Shown: positions 8,877 through 15,791 of the stretch, piece after piece | Numbering within the stretch: position 1 is the stretch's first letter | Layout: each line of letters starts with the position of its first letter | Assembly: GCA_948468465.1 (NCBI GenBank) | Contig: CAOKJJ010000057.1 | Span: 1 to 27,725 of the forward strand | Direction of reading: 5' to 3' | Length of the DNA: 27,725 bases | Origin: an uncultured Eubacterium sp. | GTDB taxonomy: Bacteria > Bacillota_A > Clostridia > Lachnospirales > Lachnospiraceae | Position numbers and translations under genes: made by a program | The notes under the pieces: model-generated | The model's input: only the letters and a program-made list of their open reading frames with translations | What the model was told of the DNA's origin: nothing | Databases searched by the model: none

Positions 8877-9602
8877 ATGGAGGACACAACGAAAAAAGTA
8901 GCGGACCGTATCGGATGCAGATATCAGGTATTTGAAAAAGGGTCTGATCCAAAGCTGGCGGAACAGGCATATTATGCCGCTTTGGAAAAAGGAAAGAACG
9001 GTGGGTTTTATCCTGCGATGGTATGTCTGGATGAATATGCGGCGGAATGGCTGATGGAAGAAGAACTGGGCGCCGCATATGACAGGCAGCAGATACTGGA
9101 TAGCTGTAAAGACAACGGACAGGAAATTTTAAAAGAACGATATGAAGAGTATACGGAATATCTGGAAGAAGGGGAGTCGGATGATTTTATCGGGACAGAA
9201 ACGGAAGGTGACGTGCTGTGTGAATTCAGCGGGTATTGTTCTTTTCAGGACGGGACGTTAGAAGCAGACACGCTGCTATTAGAACTTCCGGTGAAAAATC
9301 CATGGGAGATTATCGCGTATCTTCCCATGGGAGGATGGAACGAATGCCCATCGCCGGAAGAGATGATTTCGGTCTGCAAATACTGGTATGAAAAATATGA
9401 GGCGGTTCCGGCGCTTTTTACCCATGATGTGATGGAGTTCTATGCACCGAAAGGCTTAAACGGCACAGACAGCATAGAAGCAGCCAAAGAGCATTATGCG
9501 TTTTGTACAGACCGCATTGACCAGGGGACACGCACTTATAAAATATCGGAACTGGCGGCAGGGCTGGAGCAGTCCAGCGTCTGGTATTTTTGGTGGGATT
9601 AA
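8877..9602 (+). CDS. DUF4253 domain-containing protein
   Basis: A 241-aa soluble acidic protein of unknown function. The C-terminal ~110 residues match the DUF4253 pattern from memory: PWEIIAYLPMGGWNECPSPEEM, KYWYEKYEAVPALFTHDVMEFY, an EHYAFCTDRIDQGT segment and the closing SSVWYFWWD. The N-terminal half is Glu-rich and less typical. ATG 8877 is chosen because GGAGGG (8863-8868) stands 8 bases before it; the longer frame from 8832 has no ribosome site. It is followed by a gene pointing the other way. The family often appears as a lone accessory gene, and no partner is obvious. Confidence 0.85.
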   Translation: MEDTTKKVADRIGCRYQVFEKGSDPKLAEQAYYAALEKGKNGGFYPAMVCLDEYAAEWLMEEELGAAYDRQQILDSCKDNGQEILKERYEEYTEYLEEGESDDFIGTETEGDVLCEFSGYCSFQDGTLEADTLLLELPVKNPWEIIAYLPMGGWNECPSPEEMISVCKYWYEKYEAVPALFTHDVMEFYAPKGLNGTDSIEAAKEHYAFCTDRIDQGTRTYKISELAAGLEQSSVWYFWWD

Positions 9603-9709
9603 GAATTTTGATTGTTTTCTGACCGGCGGATCCGTTCTTTTTCATGTTCCAGAACCTGACGTACGATGTCCTGGCATGAAACTGAACGTTTTCCGCCGCG
9701 TTTTTGCAA
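9599..9709 (-). pseudogene. Possible 36-codon coding relic
   Basis: Between the converging DUF4253 and helical-protein genes, the minus strand reads a charged helix-like 36-residue peptide, including SCQDIVRQVLEHEKERIRR, ending in TAA. It has no ATG and no ribosome site, and an in-frame stop lies just upstream. It may be the tail of a decayed gene, or chance. I do not recognise a family. Confidence 0.22.
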
Positions 9710-9728
9710 GGATTATGTTTCAAAAAAT

Positions 9729-10163
9729 TTATAAATATGCCTGCACATTTTTGACAAGGTCTTCCTCTAGCTGGATCAGGCGCCTGGCGATGTCTTTGGA
9801 TGCCTCATCGGCTGCCTGATATTGATTCAGATATTGGCGCAGTGATTTGATTCCCATATTGCATCCGTCAGTCATCAGGCTTGCGATCGTATGATCGGAT
9901 TCATTTAAGACAAGCTTTACATTTGTCTTTAGCCACGACATGCCCTGCGCCATCAGATCCGGTTCTTTTCCTTCATCATGGTATGTTTTCAAAAGATTTT
10001 GAATTTCATCTTTTAAAATAATGTGGCTGTTTTTGCAGCTCGTAAGAATTCGTTTCAGATCTTCGCTGCTGACATAGGCCATGACGTCATCTATTGAGGT
10101 AACGCCCATTTTTATGCCGGCATCACATTCGCGCAATAGCCGGATGGTATCTTGTTCTATCAT
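9729..10163 (-). CDS. Small helical protein, possibly ferritin-like four-helix bundle
   Basis: A 144-aa protein with no signal peptide or membrane segment. It appears all helical, in about four long amphipathic stretches (DTIRLLRECDAGIKMGVTS, a segment with CKNSHIILKDEIQNLL, one with MSWLKTNVKLVL, and one ending in RRLIQLEEDLVKNVQAYL). This layout recalls ferritin-like bundles of the DUF2383/PA2169 type, but the full set of metal-binding Glu/His residues is not evident. ATG 10163 is chosen because AAAAGGAG stands about 9 bases before it; the upstream ATG 10184 overlaps that site. It sits about 115 bases downstream of the anti-sigma gene on the same strand, so it may belong to that regulon. 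Function is unknown. Confidence 0.7.
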   Translation of the reverse strand: MIEQDTIRLLRECDAGIKMGVTSIDDVMAYVSSEDLKRILTSCKNSHIILKDEIQNLLKTYHDEGKEPDLMAQGMSWLKTNVKLVLNESDHTIASLMTDGCNMGIKSLRQYLNQYQAADEASKDIARRLIQLEEDLVKNVQAYL

Positions 10164-10278
10164 AGTTGTACTCTCCTTTTTCATATGCTTGATGGTGTAA
10201 GCATGTGCATTTTATTGGATTTTATGTATGATAGAATGTTTTTTATGCATGCATTTGGTGCTTTTAAAATAACGATAA

Positions 10279-11130
10279 TTATGGAAGGGATGCACTGCTG
10301 GTACCTAACAGACTGCCATCTTTTGCGTTTATGTCGATGCCGTATGCATGAACCGACTGAGCGTCTCTTATCTCAAAACTGACGTGATATACCGTTATAT
10401 TGTCTGACTGCTGATATAAATGGATATCAGCATGCAATCCTTTTGCGGATATTCCAAATTCTGACAGGAGATATTTTGCTGCTGCTTTTCTTGCGTCCCG
10501 TTTTGTAATTCCGCCATTGTCTTTTGATTTTTTCTCAAGGCGTCGTGCTTCCGAAGCGTATAGCTCTCGTGCCTGCTCAGCGGTGTCTCCCTGTGCCAGT
10601 GCATAATCACTCGTATATTTAAAATCAATGATTTGGAGTAACTCTTCGTCTGTCAGAGTGCGTTCTGGAAGATGAAAAGTCCCTGTATCTGAAATATAAC
10701 AAAGAGAACCTTCTGGAATGCTGGAACTTTCTGTCTGTGTGATTGTCTGCTCTGGGAATTTTCCGTGTTGGTATTCCCGTTCAAGCTGCTGCATGCGTGA
10801 TTTTTCCTCAGTGGAATATTTTCTGGAAAAGCTGTCTGTTTCTACGTGTTCCTGCTCTTGAAGCATCTGCCGGATGTCTGTAAGCTCCTGTTTTGGTATA
10901 TTTTCCATACGGTCACTGACAAGATACCGTATGCCTGCCTGTATAGGAATAGCCGCTCCCGTAATCAGCGCGAAAACGGCGGCAGTAACGAATGCTTTTT
11001 TACGCCGTCTTATTTTCTGCTGCCGGCTTTTGATCCGGTCTGACACATTGCTGATTATTTCCGCCTGTATCTCTTCTCCTAAATGTATTTGGTTCATCGT
11101 CTCCTTTAGTTTTAAATGATTCATCTGCAT
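10279..11130 (-). CDS. Membrane anti-sigma-like protein with PepSY-like ectodomain
   Basis: A 283-aa protein with one membrane helix. A short cytoplasmic segment (about 1-45) is followed by a basic RRRKK stop and a hydrophobic segment (about 47-64, VTAAVFALITGAAIPI). The large outside part includes a charged region and a C-terminal PepSY-like segment (ARKAAAKYLLSEFGI to YGIDINAKDGSLLG). It lies directly downstream of an ECF sigma factor, so it most likely holds that factor at the membrane and releases it on a surface signal; this role is inferred from context and topology. ATG 11130 is preferred because GAGAGGAG stands about 6 bases before it; the frame from 11163 lacks a ribosome site. No zinc-binding HxxxCxxC anti-sigma motif is seen. 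Confidence 0.75.
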   Translation of the reverse strand: MQMNHLKLKETMNQIHLGEEIQAEIISNVSDRIKSRQQKIRRRKKAFVTAAVFALITGAAIPIQAGIRYLVSDRMENIPKQELTDIRQMLQEQEHVETDSFSRKYSTEEKSRMQQLEREYQHGKFPEQTITQTESSSIPEGSLCYISDTGTFHLPERTLTDEELLQIIDFKYTSDYALAQGDTAEQARELYASEARRLEKKSKDNGGITKRDARKAAAKYLLSEFGISAKGLHADIHLYQQSDNITVYHVSFEIRDAQSVHAYGIDINAKDGSLLGTSSASLP

Positions 11131-11223
11131 CAGTTCTCCTCTCAATAATTTTATATTATTCACTAGTTGTTTTCTCCTTTTGATGACTGTCAGCGTTAGC
11201 TTTATATGTTTATCATTGACAAT

Positions 11224-11691
11224 TCATCTGCAGCATTCTTCCTTCCAGTATACACGCAGGTGTTCTCTGCCGCGTTGCATTCGTTTTTTTACTGCATATG
11301 CTGAAATACCGAGCATTTCAGCTATTTCTTTGACCTGATAGCCTTCCACATAATATAGGTAAATAACAGCCCGCTGTCCCATAGGCAGCGCCATCAACTC
11401 CAAAAATGTTTCATGCTGATCCTTCTTTGCAATCAGGCTGTCAGCTAGTTCGTCAATTGGAACCTGTGGATGGCGCAGCCGAAAACGCAGCATGTCCCTG
11501 CAGTAATTTACCGCTACTTTGAGCAGCCACGCCTTTTCATGTCCTTCATCTTTAAAATCAGGCTTTTTTTCCAAGAACCGGCAGAATGTTTCTTGGACGG
11601 CGTCTTTTGCATCCTGTTCATTGCAGAGCATAATGATACAGATCTTATAGAGCATATCACTGTATGTTTTTACAATTTCTTCTAAGCCCAT
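11224..11691 (-). CDS. ECF-type RNA polymerase sigma factor (sigma-70 family)
   Basis: A 155-aa sigma factor with only regions 2 and 4. Region 2 runs from YSDMLYKICIIMLCNEQDAKDAVQETF to AWLLKVAVNYCRD, with the Asp-Ala-rich core-binding motif. Region 4 (about 103-150) contains the helix-turn-helix QVKEIAEMLGISAYAVKKRM and a basic end. ATG 11691 is preferred because GAGGAGGTG stands about 7 bases before it; the longer frame from 11721 is upstream of that site. It precedes the anti-sigma-like gene by 93 bases, and the two probably form one operon. The protein ends EECCR, and the two adjacent Cys are unusual but of unknown meaning. Confidence 0.93.
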   Translation of the reverse strand: MGLEEIVKTYSDMLYKICIIMLCNEQDAKDAVQETFCRFLEKKPDFKDEGHEKAWLLKVAVNYCRDMLRFRLRHPQVPIDELADSLIAKKDQHETFLELMALPMGQRAVIYLYYVEGYQVKEIAEMLGISAYAVKKRMQRGREHLRVYWKEECCR

Positions 11692-11744
11692 ATGTTTCAC
11701 CTCCTCTCCTATATATAACACGTATAAGTATTCAGATAGGTGAC

Positions 11745-11753
11745 ATTATAACA
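11745..11753 (-). promoter_or_regulatory. Extended -10 upstream of the ECF sigma gene
   Basis: On the minus strand TGTTATAAT gives an extended -10 about 55 bases before the sigma gene. The -35 region (CTGAAA-like) is poor, which is tolerated with an extended -10. No clear ECF-type autoregulated promoter was seen. Confidence 0.5.
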
Positions 11754-11844
11754 CTGCTTTGCAAATTTTCAGCATTTTTAGATTACATATTGAAAGAAAA
11801 GCTGTGGACGATTATAATCCCATATTTAATACTTGTAGAAAAGA

Positions 11845-11887
11845 AAAGTGGCGTTAATCCTTGATTTTACAAGGTTTAAGCCACTTT
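11845..11887 (-). terminator. Long imperfect hairpin, terminator of the truncated gene
   Basis: Arms AAAGTGGC (11845-11852) and GCCACTTT (11880-11887) enclose a second stem CCTTG/CAAGG with TTAA pairs between. Read on the minus strand the hairpin is followed by TTTTCTTTT and lies 30 bases after the stop codon of a truncated gene. That fits a rho-independent terminator left behind with the gene's tail. Confidence 0.6.
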
Positions 11888-11917
11888 GCAGATTGTTATA
11901 AATGTTGTATGGATTGT

Positions 11918-12016
11918 TTACTTTGAAATTTTTCTAATTTTCTTATTTAATTCTTTTGGCTGATAGTATTTTTTATCAAGTCCGAGATCGAATACAGCAT
12001 TTAGTGCAGTGCAGAC
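11918..12016 (-). pseudogene. 3' remnant of a lost gene (32 codons plus stop)
   Basis: The minus strand encodes a 32-residue tail running from VCTALNAVFDLGLDKKYYQP to KKIRKISK, then TAA. An in-frame TAG directly precedes it, and there is no start codon or ribosome site. The basic C-terminus, the correctly placed terminator-like hairpin after the stop, and the abrupt loss of the frame at 12017 suggest a real gene truncated where the VapD cassette begins. The family is not recognised; a transposase or other mobile-element protein is possible. The whole stretch 11692-12148 contains no complete gene: only the sigma promoter, this relic, its hairpin and the cassette promoter region. Confidence 0.45.
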
Positions 12017-12029
12017 CTACCTGAACGGT

Positions 12030-12051
12030 TACAAATTAAGCACAATTTGTA
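12030..12051. repeat. Inverted repeat TACAAATT/AATTTGTA
   Basis: Perfect 8-base arms (12030-12037 and 12044-12051) separated by 6 bases lie just upstream of the cassette promoter. It could be a protein binding site or part of the cassette's left boundary. No T run follows it. Confidence 0.4.
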
Positions 12052-12072
12052 CATTTTAGCACATTCCTAGCG

Positions 12073-12101
12073 TTGCTTTTAGGCCTAAAATCATATATAA
12101 T
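12073..12101 (+). promoter_or_regulatory. Promoter with palindromic operator for the VapD cassette
   Basis: TTGCTT (12073-12078), a 17-base spacer and TATAAT (12096-12101) form a good promoter. A perfect 14-base palindrome, TTTTAGGCCTAAAA (12077-12090), overlaps the end of -35 and fills most of the spacer, the place expected for a repressor that blocks polymerase. Autoregulation by the cassette's own product would be typical of a toxin-antitoxin operon. Confidence 0.7.
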
Positions 12102-12148
12102 TAATGAAAAGAAAACAAAATTTACTATGAATTCTGGAGGAATAGATT

Positions 12149-12442
12149 ATGTATAGTTCAATCATTGAGATTAAGAAAAGCGTTAATGGTGAGGCGTTGC
12201 GAAAACTACGAGAAACTGCGGAAAAAGCCTTTGATAACCGTGCCGGAAAAGTAGAGAACTCAAGCACGGATTCGCACAGGCTAGTTTTCGAGGGAGGAGA
12301 GGATAAATATGGCTGTTTGGATTTAGGAGTGCTAAATCTTGGAAAAAGTAGGTCTTTTGTTAAAAATGCAAATTCTTGGCAATGGTTGGAAGATGACCCA
12401 GGGGAATGCTGTGATATGCTGGAATTACTCGCTATGAGGTAG
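12149..12442 (+). CDS. Uncharacterised 97-aa protein, candidate antitoxin to VapD
   Basis: A 97-aa protein I cannot assign to a named family. It starts MYSSIIEIKK, has a helix-like KLRETAEKAFDNRAG segment, a beta-like YGCLDLGVLNLG block, and ends DMLELLAMR. GGAGG (12135-12139) stands 9 bases before ATG. Its stop is 4 bases before the VapD start, so the two are translationally linked. Position, size and the palindromic promoter suggest an antitoxin, in the position of VapX in Haemophilus VapXD, although that protein is shorter and I see no resemblance. A paralog at 27248-27544 on the minus strand shares about 55 of 98 aligned residues by hand count. Alternatively it is an accessory protein of unknown role. 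Confidence 0.8.
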   Translation: MYSSIIEIKKSVNGEALRKLRETAEKAFDNRAGKVENSSTDSHRLVFEGGEDKYGCLDLGVLNLGKSRSFVKNANSWQWLEDDPGECCDMLELLAMR

Positions 12443-12446
12443 AATA

Positions 12447-12767
12447 ATGGCTACTGGAAGAAAACAAATTACTTTCGATTTAGACACAAAGGCATTACAA
12501 AAATATTATCCAGGGGAAAGCTGGAACAATGCTTATGAAGTAATTAAGAAACATATGCTAAAAAATAATTTTGTGTGGCTGCAGGGATCAGTTTATGTGT
12601 CAAGAGAGCCATGGACGAGTCGACGAATCTCTATCATGCTTGATGAACTTGTTGCGGCAAATCCCTGGCTCAACCTTTGCATGCGCGACTGTCGCGAAAC
12701 TAATATTGGCAAGGAACATAGCAAGAATCATGTGTTTGATAAAGCATTCGAAATTGAGCCAAGATAA
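12447..12767 (+). CDS. vapD: VapD family protein (Cas2-fold putative endoribonuclease toxin)
   Basis: A 106-aa protein with the VapD family pattern: ITFDLDTKALQKYYP at the start, SWNNAYEVIKKHM, then WLQGSVYVS and a C-terminal region with ANPWLNLCMRDCRE. VapD proteins are small ferredoxin-like RNases related to Cas2; the N-terminal Asp residues of FDLD are the expected catalytic or structural acids. In Haemophilus VapD is a toxin countered by VapX. GAGG stands about 8 bases before ATG. It follows the 97-aa gene by 4 bases. The C-terminal tail beyond the core (KNHVFDKAFEIEPR) is slightly longer than in short homologs. No CRISPR repeats are nearby, so it is not a Cas2 adaptation gene. Confidence 0.85.
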   Translation: MATGRKQITFDLDTKALQKYYPGESWNNAYEVIKKHMLKNNFVWLQGSVYVSREPWTSRRISIMLDELVAANPWLNLCMRDCRETNIGKEHSKNHVFDKAFEIEPR

Positions 12768-12856
12768 ACAGTGTCTGAGAGGCAACAAAATGCAACATAT
12801 ATATGCATTAATTTAAAGAAGACAGAATAAAATTTGTTTTATATATAATAAAATCG

Positions 12857-12888
12857 CAGGAAACATGCGTAAAATATCAGATTTCCTG
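12857..12888 (+). repeat. Inverted repeat CAGGAAA/TTTCCTG upstream of the EamA gene
   Basis: Perfect 7-base arms (12857-12863 and 12882-12888) enclose 18 bases, about 50 bases before the EamA start. It may be a leader hairpin or operator. No T run follows, so a terminator for vapD is unlikely. Confidence 0.35.
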
Positions 12889-12937
12889 ATTGGAACAGGG
12901 GATAGGAAAAGCTCTGTGGAAGGAGAGGGGGCAGGAT

Positions 12938-13351
12938 ATGTGGTTTTTATTTGCGATATTGTCTGCCGTTTTTGCGGCATTGACTTCTATATTGGCTAAG
13001 ATCGGCATAGAGGGTGTGAACTCTAATCTTGCTACGGCAATACGGACAGTCGTCGTTGTTGTTATGGCATGGGGGATGGTTTTTCTGACCAATACACAGA
13101 ACGGGCTTACACAGGTCAGTAAAAAGAGCTGGATATTCCTGATTCTTTCCGGACTGGCAACAGGCGCGTCCTGGCTGTGCTATTATCGGGCATTGCAAAC
13201 AGGAGAAGCATCCAAGGTAGTTCCGATCGATAAACTGAGCGTTGTGCTTACCCTGGTATTTGCTTTTTTGTTCCTTCATGAACAGTTTACGGTGAAGTCA
13301 CTGGCAGGGTGCGTGCTGATTGGTGTAGGGACGCTGATACTGGTTATGTGA
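12938..13351 (+). CDS. Small EamA/DMT-family membrane transporter
   Basis: A 137-aa integral membrane protein with about five hydrophobic segments: the N-terminal WFLFAILSAVFAALTSIL, then TAIRTVVVVVMAWGMVFL, IFLILSGLATGASWLCYYRA, a fourth around VVLTLVFAFLFL, and a last LAGCVLIGVGTLILV. This is a single EamA repeat with the hallmark SGLATGASWLCYYRALQTGEASKV-type motif and the LHE ending a helix. Full DMT exporters carry two repeats (about 300 aa); half-size forms like this are thought to dimerise. ATG 12938 follows a purine-rich AGGAGAGGGGG site; the frame from 12890 adds a charged, atypical leader. Substrate unknown. Confidence 0.87.
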   Translation: MWFLFAILSAVFAALTSILAKIGIEGVNSNLATAIRTVVVVVMAWGMVFLTNTQNGLTQVSKKSWIFLILSGLATGASWLCYYRALQTGEASKVVPIDKLSVVLTLVFAFLFLHEQFTVKSLAGCVLIGVGTLILVM

Positions 13352-13517
13352 TTCTTTTCAGGGTTTTTTGTCATCCTTGATATTGCCTTTAATCTTTTTG
13401 CGGCATTCAGAAAGCATTTCACAGCAAATAGATTGCGTGGATGATCCAGACAGATTATAATCAACCATGTTGGATGTTTTTTACTGTCTGCGCGCTGGCA
13501 GTAAATGGAGAAAACGT

Positions 13518-14267
13518 ATGAAACAATTCATAAAAGAGAAAATAGAACAATTATTAGCGAAAGAATTTTTCTGCAGTTTGGAAAACCTGCAGGAATCAGA
13601 TATTCTATATTCTGTGAATTACGACGCCACACAGCCTTATATGAAAATAATGGCATACAGGAATTGTGTCGTGGTCTGTACATCAAACAATTTATCAAAA
13701 AAGATGCATAAACTGTTAGAAAATAAAAACAGAGATGAAATCTTTGAGGTTCCATTTGTCTATGGTCAGACAATACATTATGTTCCTGACGGCAGCCATA
13801 CGGAAGAACTATTGGAAATGCTGGATTTTGAATGTGACTTTTTCATGGATCAGCAGATTCTGTCTCTTGCAGGACTGACCGGATTTGAAAATTCATTGGT
13901 GTTTCATGAGGACGGTTCCACATCTGCAAGAGCTGTAACTGTTGCAAAAGACAACGGTAAGGTGATTGGAGCGGCAGGCGCTGCAGAATCTTCCGTAAAG
14001 GGCGTGTGGAAAATAGGTGTGGATGTTAAGGAAGCATATAGGAACGCTCAATTAGGCACTTATTTGGTGAAAAAATTGACAAAAGAATTGCTTACACGAA
14101 ATATTGTTCCATTTTACTCTGCGTCCGTAACGAATATTGGCTCGCAGATGGTTGCATGCAGATGTGGCTATATACCATTTTGGGTTGATACGTTTGGAAC
14201 AGTTTTGGACGGAAGTTTCGTGTACAATGACATGGTGAAAGGGTTAGGTTTTAGAAATTATGAATAA
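13518..14267 (+). CDS. GNAT family N-acetyltransferase
   Basis: A 249-aa protein whose C-terminal third is a GNAT fold: beta strand KVIGAAGAAES, then WKIGVDVKEAYRNAQLGTYL corresponding to motif A (acetyl-CoA binding, in place of R/QxxGxG/A), LVKKLTKELLTRNIVPFYSA, and a terminal CGYIPFWV. The N-terminal ~120 residues are a separate region, as in FR47-like members. ATG 13518 is preferred, with ATGGAG about 7 bases before it; the longer frame from 13467 has no ribosome site. Its end overlaps the next gene by 8 bases, implying an operon. The acetyl acceptor is not known. Confidence 0.85.
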   Translation: MKQFIKEKIEQLLAKEFFCSLENLQESDILYSVNYDATQPYMKIMAYRNCVVVCTSNNLSKKMHKLLENKNRDEIFEVPFVYGQTIHYVPDGSHTEELLEMLDFECDFFMDQQILSLAGLTGFENSLVFHEDGSTSARAVTVAKDNGKVIGAAGAAESSVKGVWKIGVDVKEAYRNAQLGTYLVKKLTKELLTRNIVPFYSASVTNIGSQMVACRCGYIPFWVDTFGTVLDGSFVYNDMVKGLGFRNYE

Positions 14268-14661
14268 GAAAAAATGGATCAGCATAGCGGAGTGGTATGC
14301 AATTGTATATACGATAATAACACTTGTGAACAGTGTTTTGTATTTATGCAGCGGCATTTACGAAGATCCAAGCGGCAACTGGCATGAACTGGACAGGGCG
14401 ATGATCCTTTTGATTGGGTTTGCGGCATTTTATCTATGCACGGCGCTGCCGGTTAAGCCGCTGCCTGTCAGGTATGTGATTGCATATGTGCCGTCTCAGC
14501 TATTGGCATTTGGATATGTCTGGTTCAGCAGTTTAAGAGAACCCCTGGCGAAAACGGCGTACAGGGATATTTGGATAAACTTTACGGGGCTGTTTATCGT
14601 GTTGTGTTTGATTAACACCATTACAAGCGTTCGTAAAAAATCACGCATGGCGGATGAGTAA
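14260..14661 (+). CDS. Small four-helix membrane protein of unknown function
   Basis: A 133-aa protein with about four membrane segments (WYAIVYTIITLVNSVLYL, MILLIGFAAFYLCTAL, YVIAYVPSQLLAFGYVWF, INFTGLFIVLCLINTI) and a basic C-terminal tail. It overlaps the preceding acetyltransferase by 8 bases and the next small membrane gene closely, so all three appear translationally coupled. It resembles DUF6608-type proteins, but that is a weak recollection. No catalytic motif is visible. Confidence 0.75.
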   Translation: MNKKKWISIAEWYAIVYTIITLVNSVLYLCSGIYEDPSGNWHELDRAMILLIGFAAFYLCTALPVKPLPVRYVIAYVPSQLLAFGYVWFSSLREPLAKTAYRDIWINFTGLFIVLCLINTITSVRKKSRMADE

Positions 14662-14674
14662 GGAGAATGGTCCA

Positions 14675-14920
14675 TTGGTAAAAAAACTGTATCGCATCTT
14701 AAACATACTGGCTTGTTCACTGATTGGGGCCTTTGCGGGACAGGGACTCTATGTTTTCTGGGACTACAGGACACGTCCCGGATTGTATGCGATGCAGCCG
14801 GTACCTTGGTATACGGACATGATCGTGAATGGAATCTTTACGATGATTCTTCTGCTTATGATTATGATCGTAAAGATTATGATCAAGCTGACGGTTAATA
14901 AAAAACAGAAAAAACCGTAA
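14675..14920 (+). CDS. Small two-helix membrane protein
   Basis: An 81-aa protein with two membrane segments (about 8-28 and 50-72) and a Lys-rich end. TTG 14675 is chosen because AAGGAG (14660-14665) stands 9 bases before it; the longer frame from ATG 14654 overlaps the upstream stop and lacks a ribosome site. With the four-helix protein immediately before it, it may form a small membrane complex. Family not recognised. Confidence 0.65.
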   Translation: MVKKLYRILNILACSLIGAFAGQGLYVFWDYRTRPGLYAMQPVPWYTDMIVNGIFTMILLLMIMIVKIMIKLTVNKKQKKP

Positions 14921-14958
14921 AAATTCTGTTTTCAAATAAAGAAAAAGTCCTTGAATGT

Positions 14959-14984
14959 CAGCCGCGTATGATTACGGGCGGCTG
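14959..14984 (+). promoter_or_regulatory. Strong GC-rich hairpin in the yoaP-like leader
   Basis: CAGCCG pairs with CGGCTG and an inner CGTA pairs with TACG around a TGAT loop, with two bulged G. It lies about 40 bases before the acetyltransferase start. No T run follows, so it may be an mRNA leader structure, a weak terminator of the upstream operon, or a binding site. Confidence 0.5.
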
Positions 14985-15021
14985 GACGGATCAGGGCGTA
15001 AGGTCAGGAGGAAAAGGAATC

Positions 15022-15777
15022 GTGGAACTTGTTAGGCTGACGCATGAAAACATTGACAAAGAGCACATTTGCTGTGCCATTTCCAATAACAAGGATGTGC
15101 AGGTCCTGTCAAAAAAGAACTGGCTGAAAGACCGGCTGGATGAGGGGCTTGTGTTTTTAAAAGGAAATGTCCGGGGGAAGTGCTTTATAGAATACATCCC
15201 TGCGTCCTATGCATGGGCGCCGGTGATACATGCAGACGACTTGATGTACATTGACTGCCTGTGGGTATCCGGACAGTTTAAGGGGCATGGATACGCAGAC
15301 CTTTTACTGGAAGCGTGTATCGAAGACAGCAGACAGAAGGGGAAAAAGGGGCTTGCGGTACTTTCATCAGAAAAGAAGATGGGCTTTCTTTCCGATCCCG
15401 GATATATGAAATATAAAGGGTTTGAAACAGCGGATACGGCAAAGCCTTTCGAACTGCTGTATCTGCCTTTTGAAAAAGACGTCATAAAGCCCTGCTTTCA
15501 AAATACGGTGCGTGAGCATCCTGCGATGCCAGGGGGATTTGTGCTGTATTATACGAATCAGTGCCCGTTTACAGCCAAGTATGTGCCTTTGCTGGAACAG
15601 ATGGCAAAGGCCCGCGGCGTTTCCCTGCAGACGATTGCGATTCAGACAAGAAAAGACGCGCAAAATGCGCCTTCCCCATTTACGGCCTTTTCTCTTTTCT
15701 ATGACGGCCAGCTTGTAACACATGAAATATTGTCTGAGAAAAAATTTGATAAAATACTTGTAAGCAAAGGATTATAA
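15022..15777 (+). CDS. yoaP: YoaP-like GNAT acetyltransferase
   Basis: A 251-aa acetyltransferase with the arrangement of B. subtilis YoaP. It begins MELVRLTHENIDKEHICCAI, the typical YoaP start. The GNAT core (about 60-140) includes MYIDCLWVSGQFKGHGYADL, where the acetyl-CoA loop reads GQFKGHGYA. The C-terminal YoaP domain (about 165-250) contains YYTNQCPFTAKYVPLLEQ, with a thioredoxin-like single Cys. GTG 15022 is chosen because AGGAGG (15006-15011) stands 10 bases before it and the N-terminus then matches the family. A WYL-type regulator starts 14 bases after the stop and may control it. Substrate unknown. Confidence 0.87.
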   Translation: MELVRLTHENIDKEHICCAISNNKDVQVLSKKNWLKDRLDEGLVFLKGNVRGKCFIEYIPASYAWAPVIHADDLMYIDCLWVSGQFKGHGYADLLLEACIEDSRQKGKKGLAVLSSEKKMGFLSDPGYMKYKGFETADTAKPFELLYLPFEKDVIKPCFQNTVREHPAMPGGFVLYYTNQCPFTAKYVPLLEQMAKARGVSLQTIAIQTRKDAQNAPSPFTAFSLFYDGQLVTHEILSEKKFDKILVSKGL

Positions 15778-15791
15778 AGAGGGAGACGGTG

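Noticed and set aside
12017..12148. Attachment site or complete mobile element beside the VapD cassette
   Set aside because: Inverted repeats are present, but I could find no matching direct repeats, integrase or complete transposase.
12447..12767. Cas2 of a CRISPR system
   Set aside because: The fold is related, but no repeats, Cas1 or other cas genes are present, and motifs fit VapD better.
13358..13468. 36-codon minus-strand frame between the EamA and GNAT genes, beginning MVDYNLSGSSTQ
   Set aside because: It has an ATG but no ribosome site and no known family; most likely chance.
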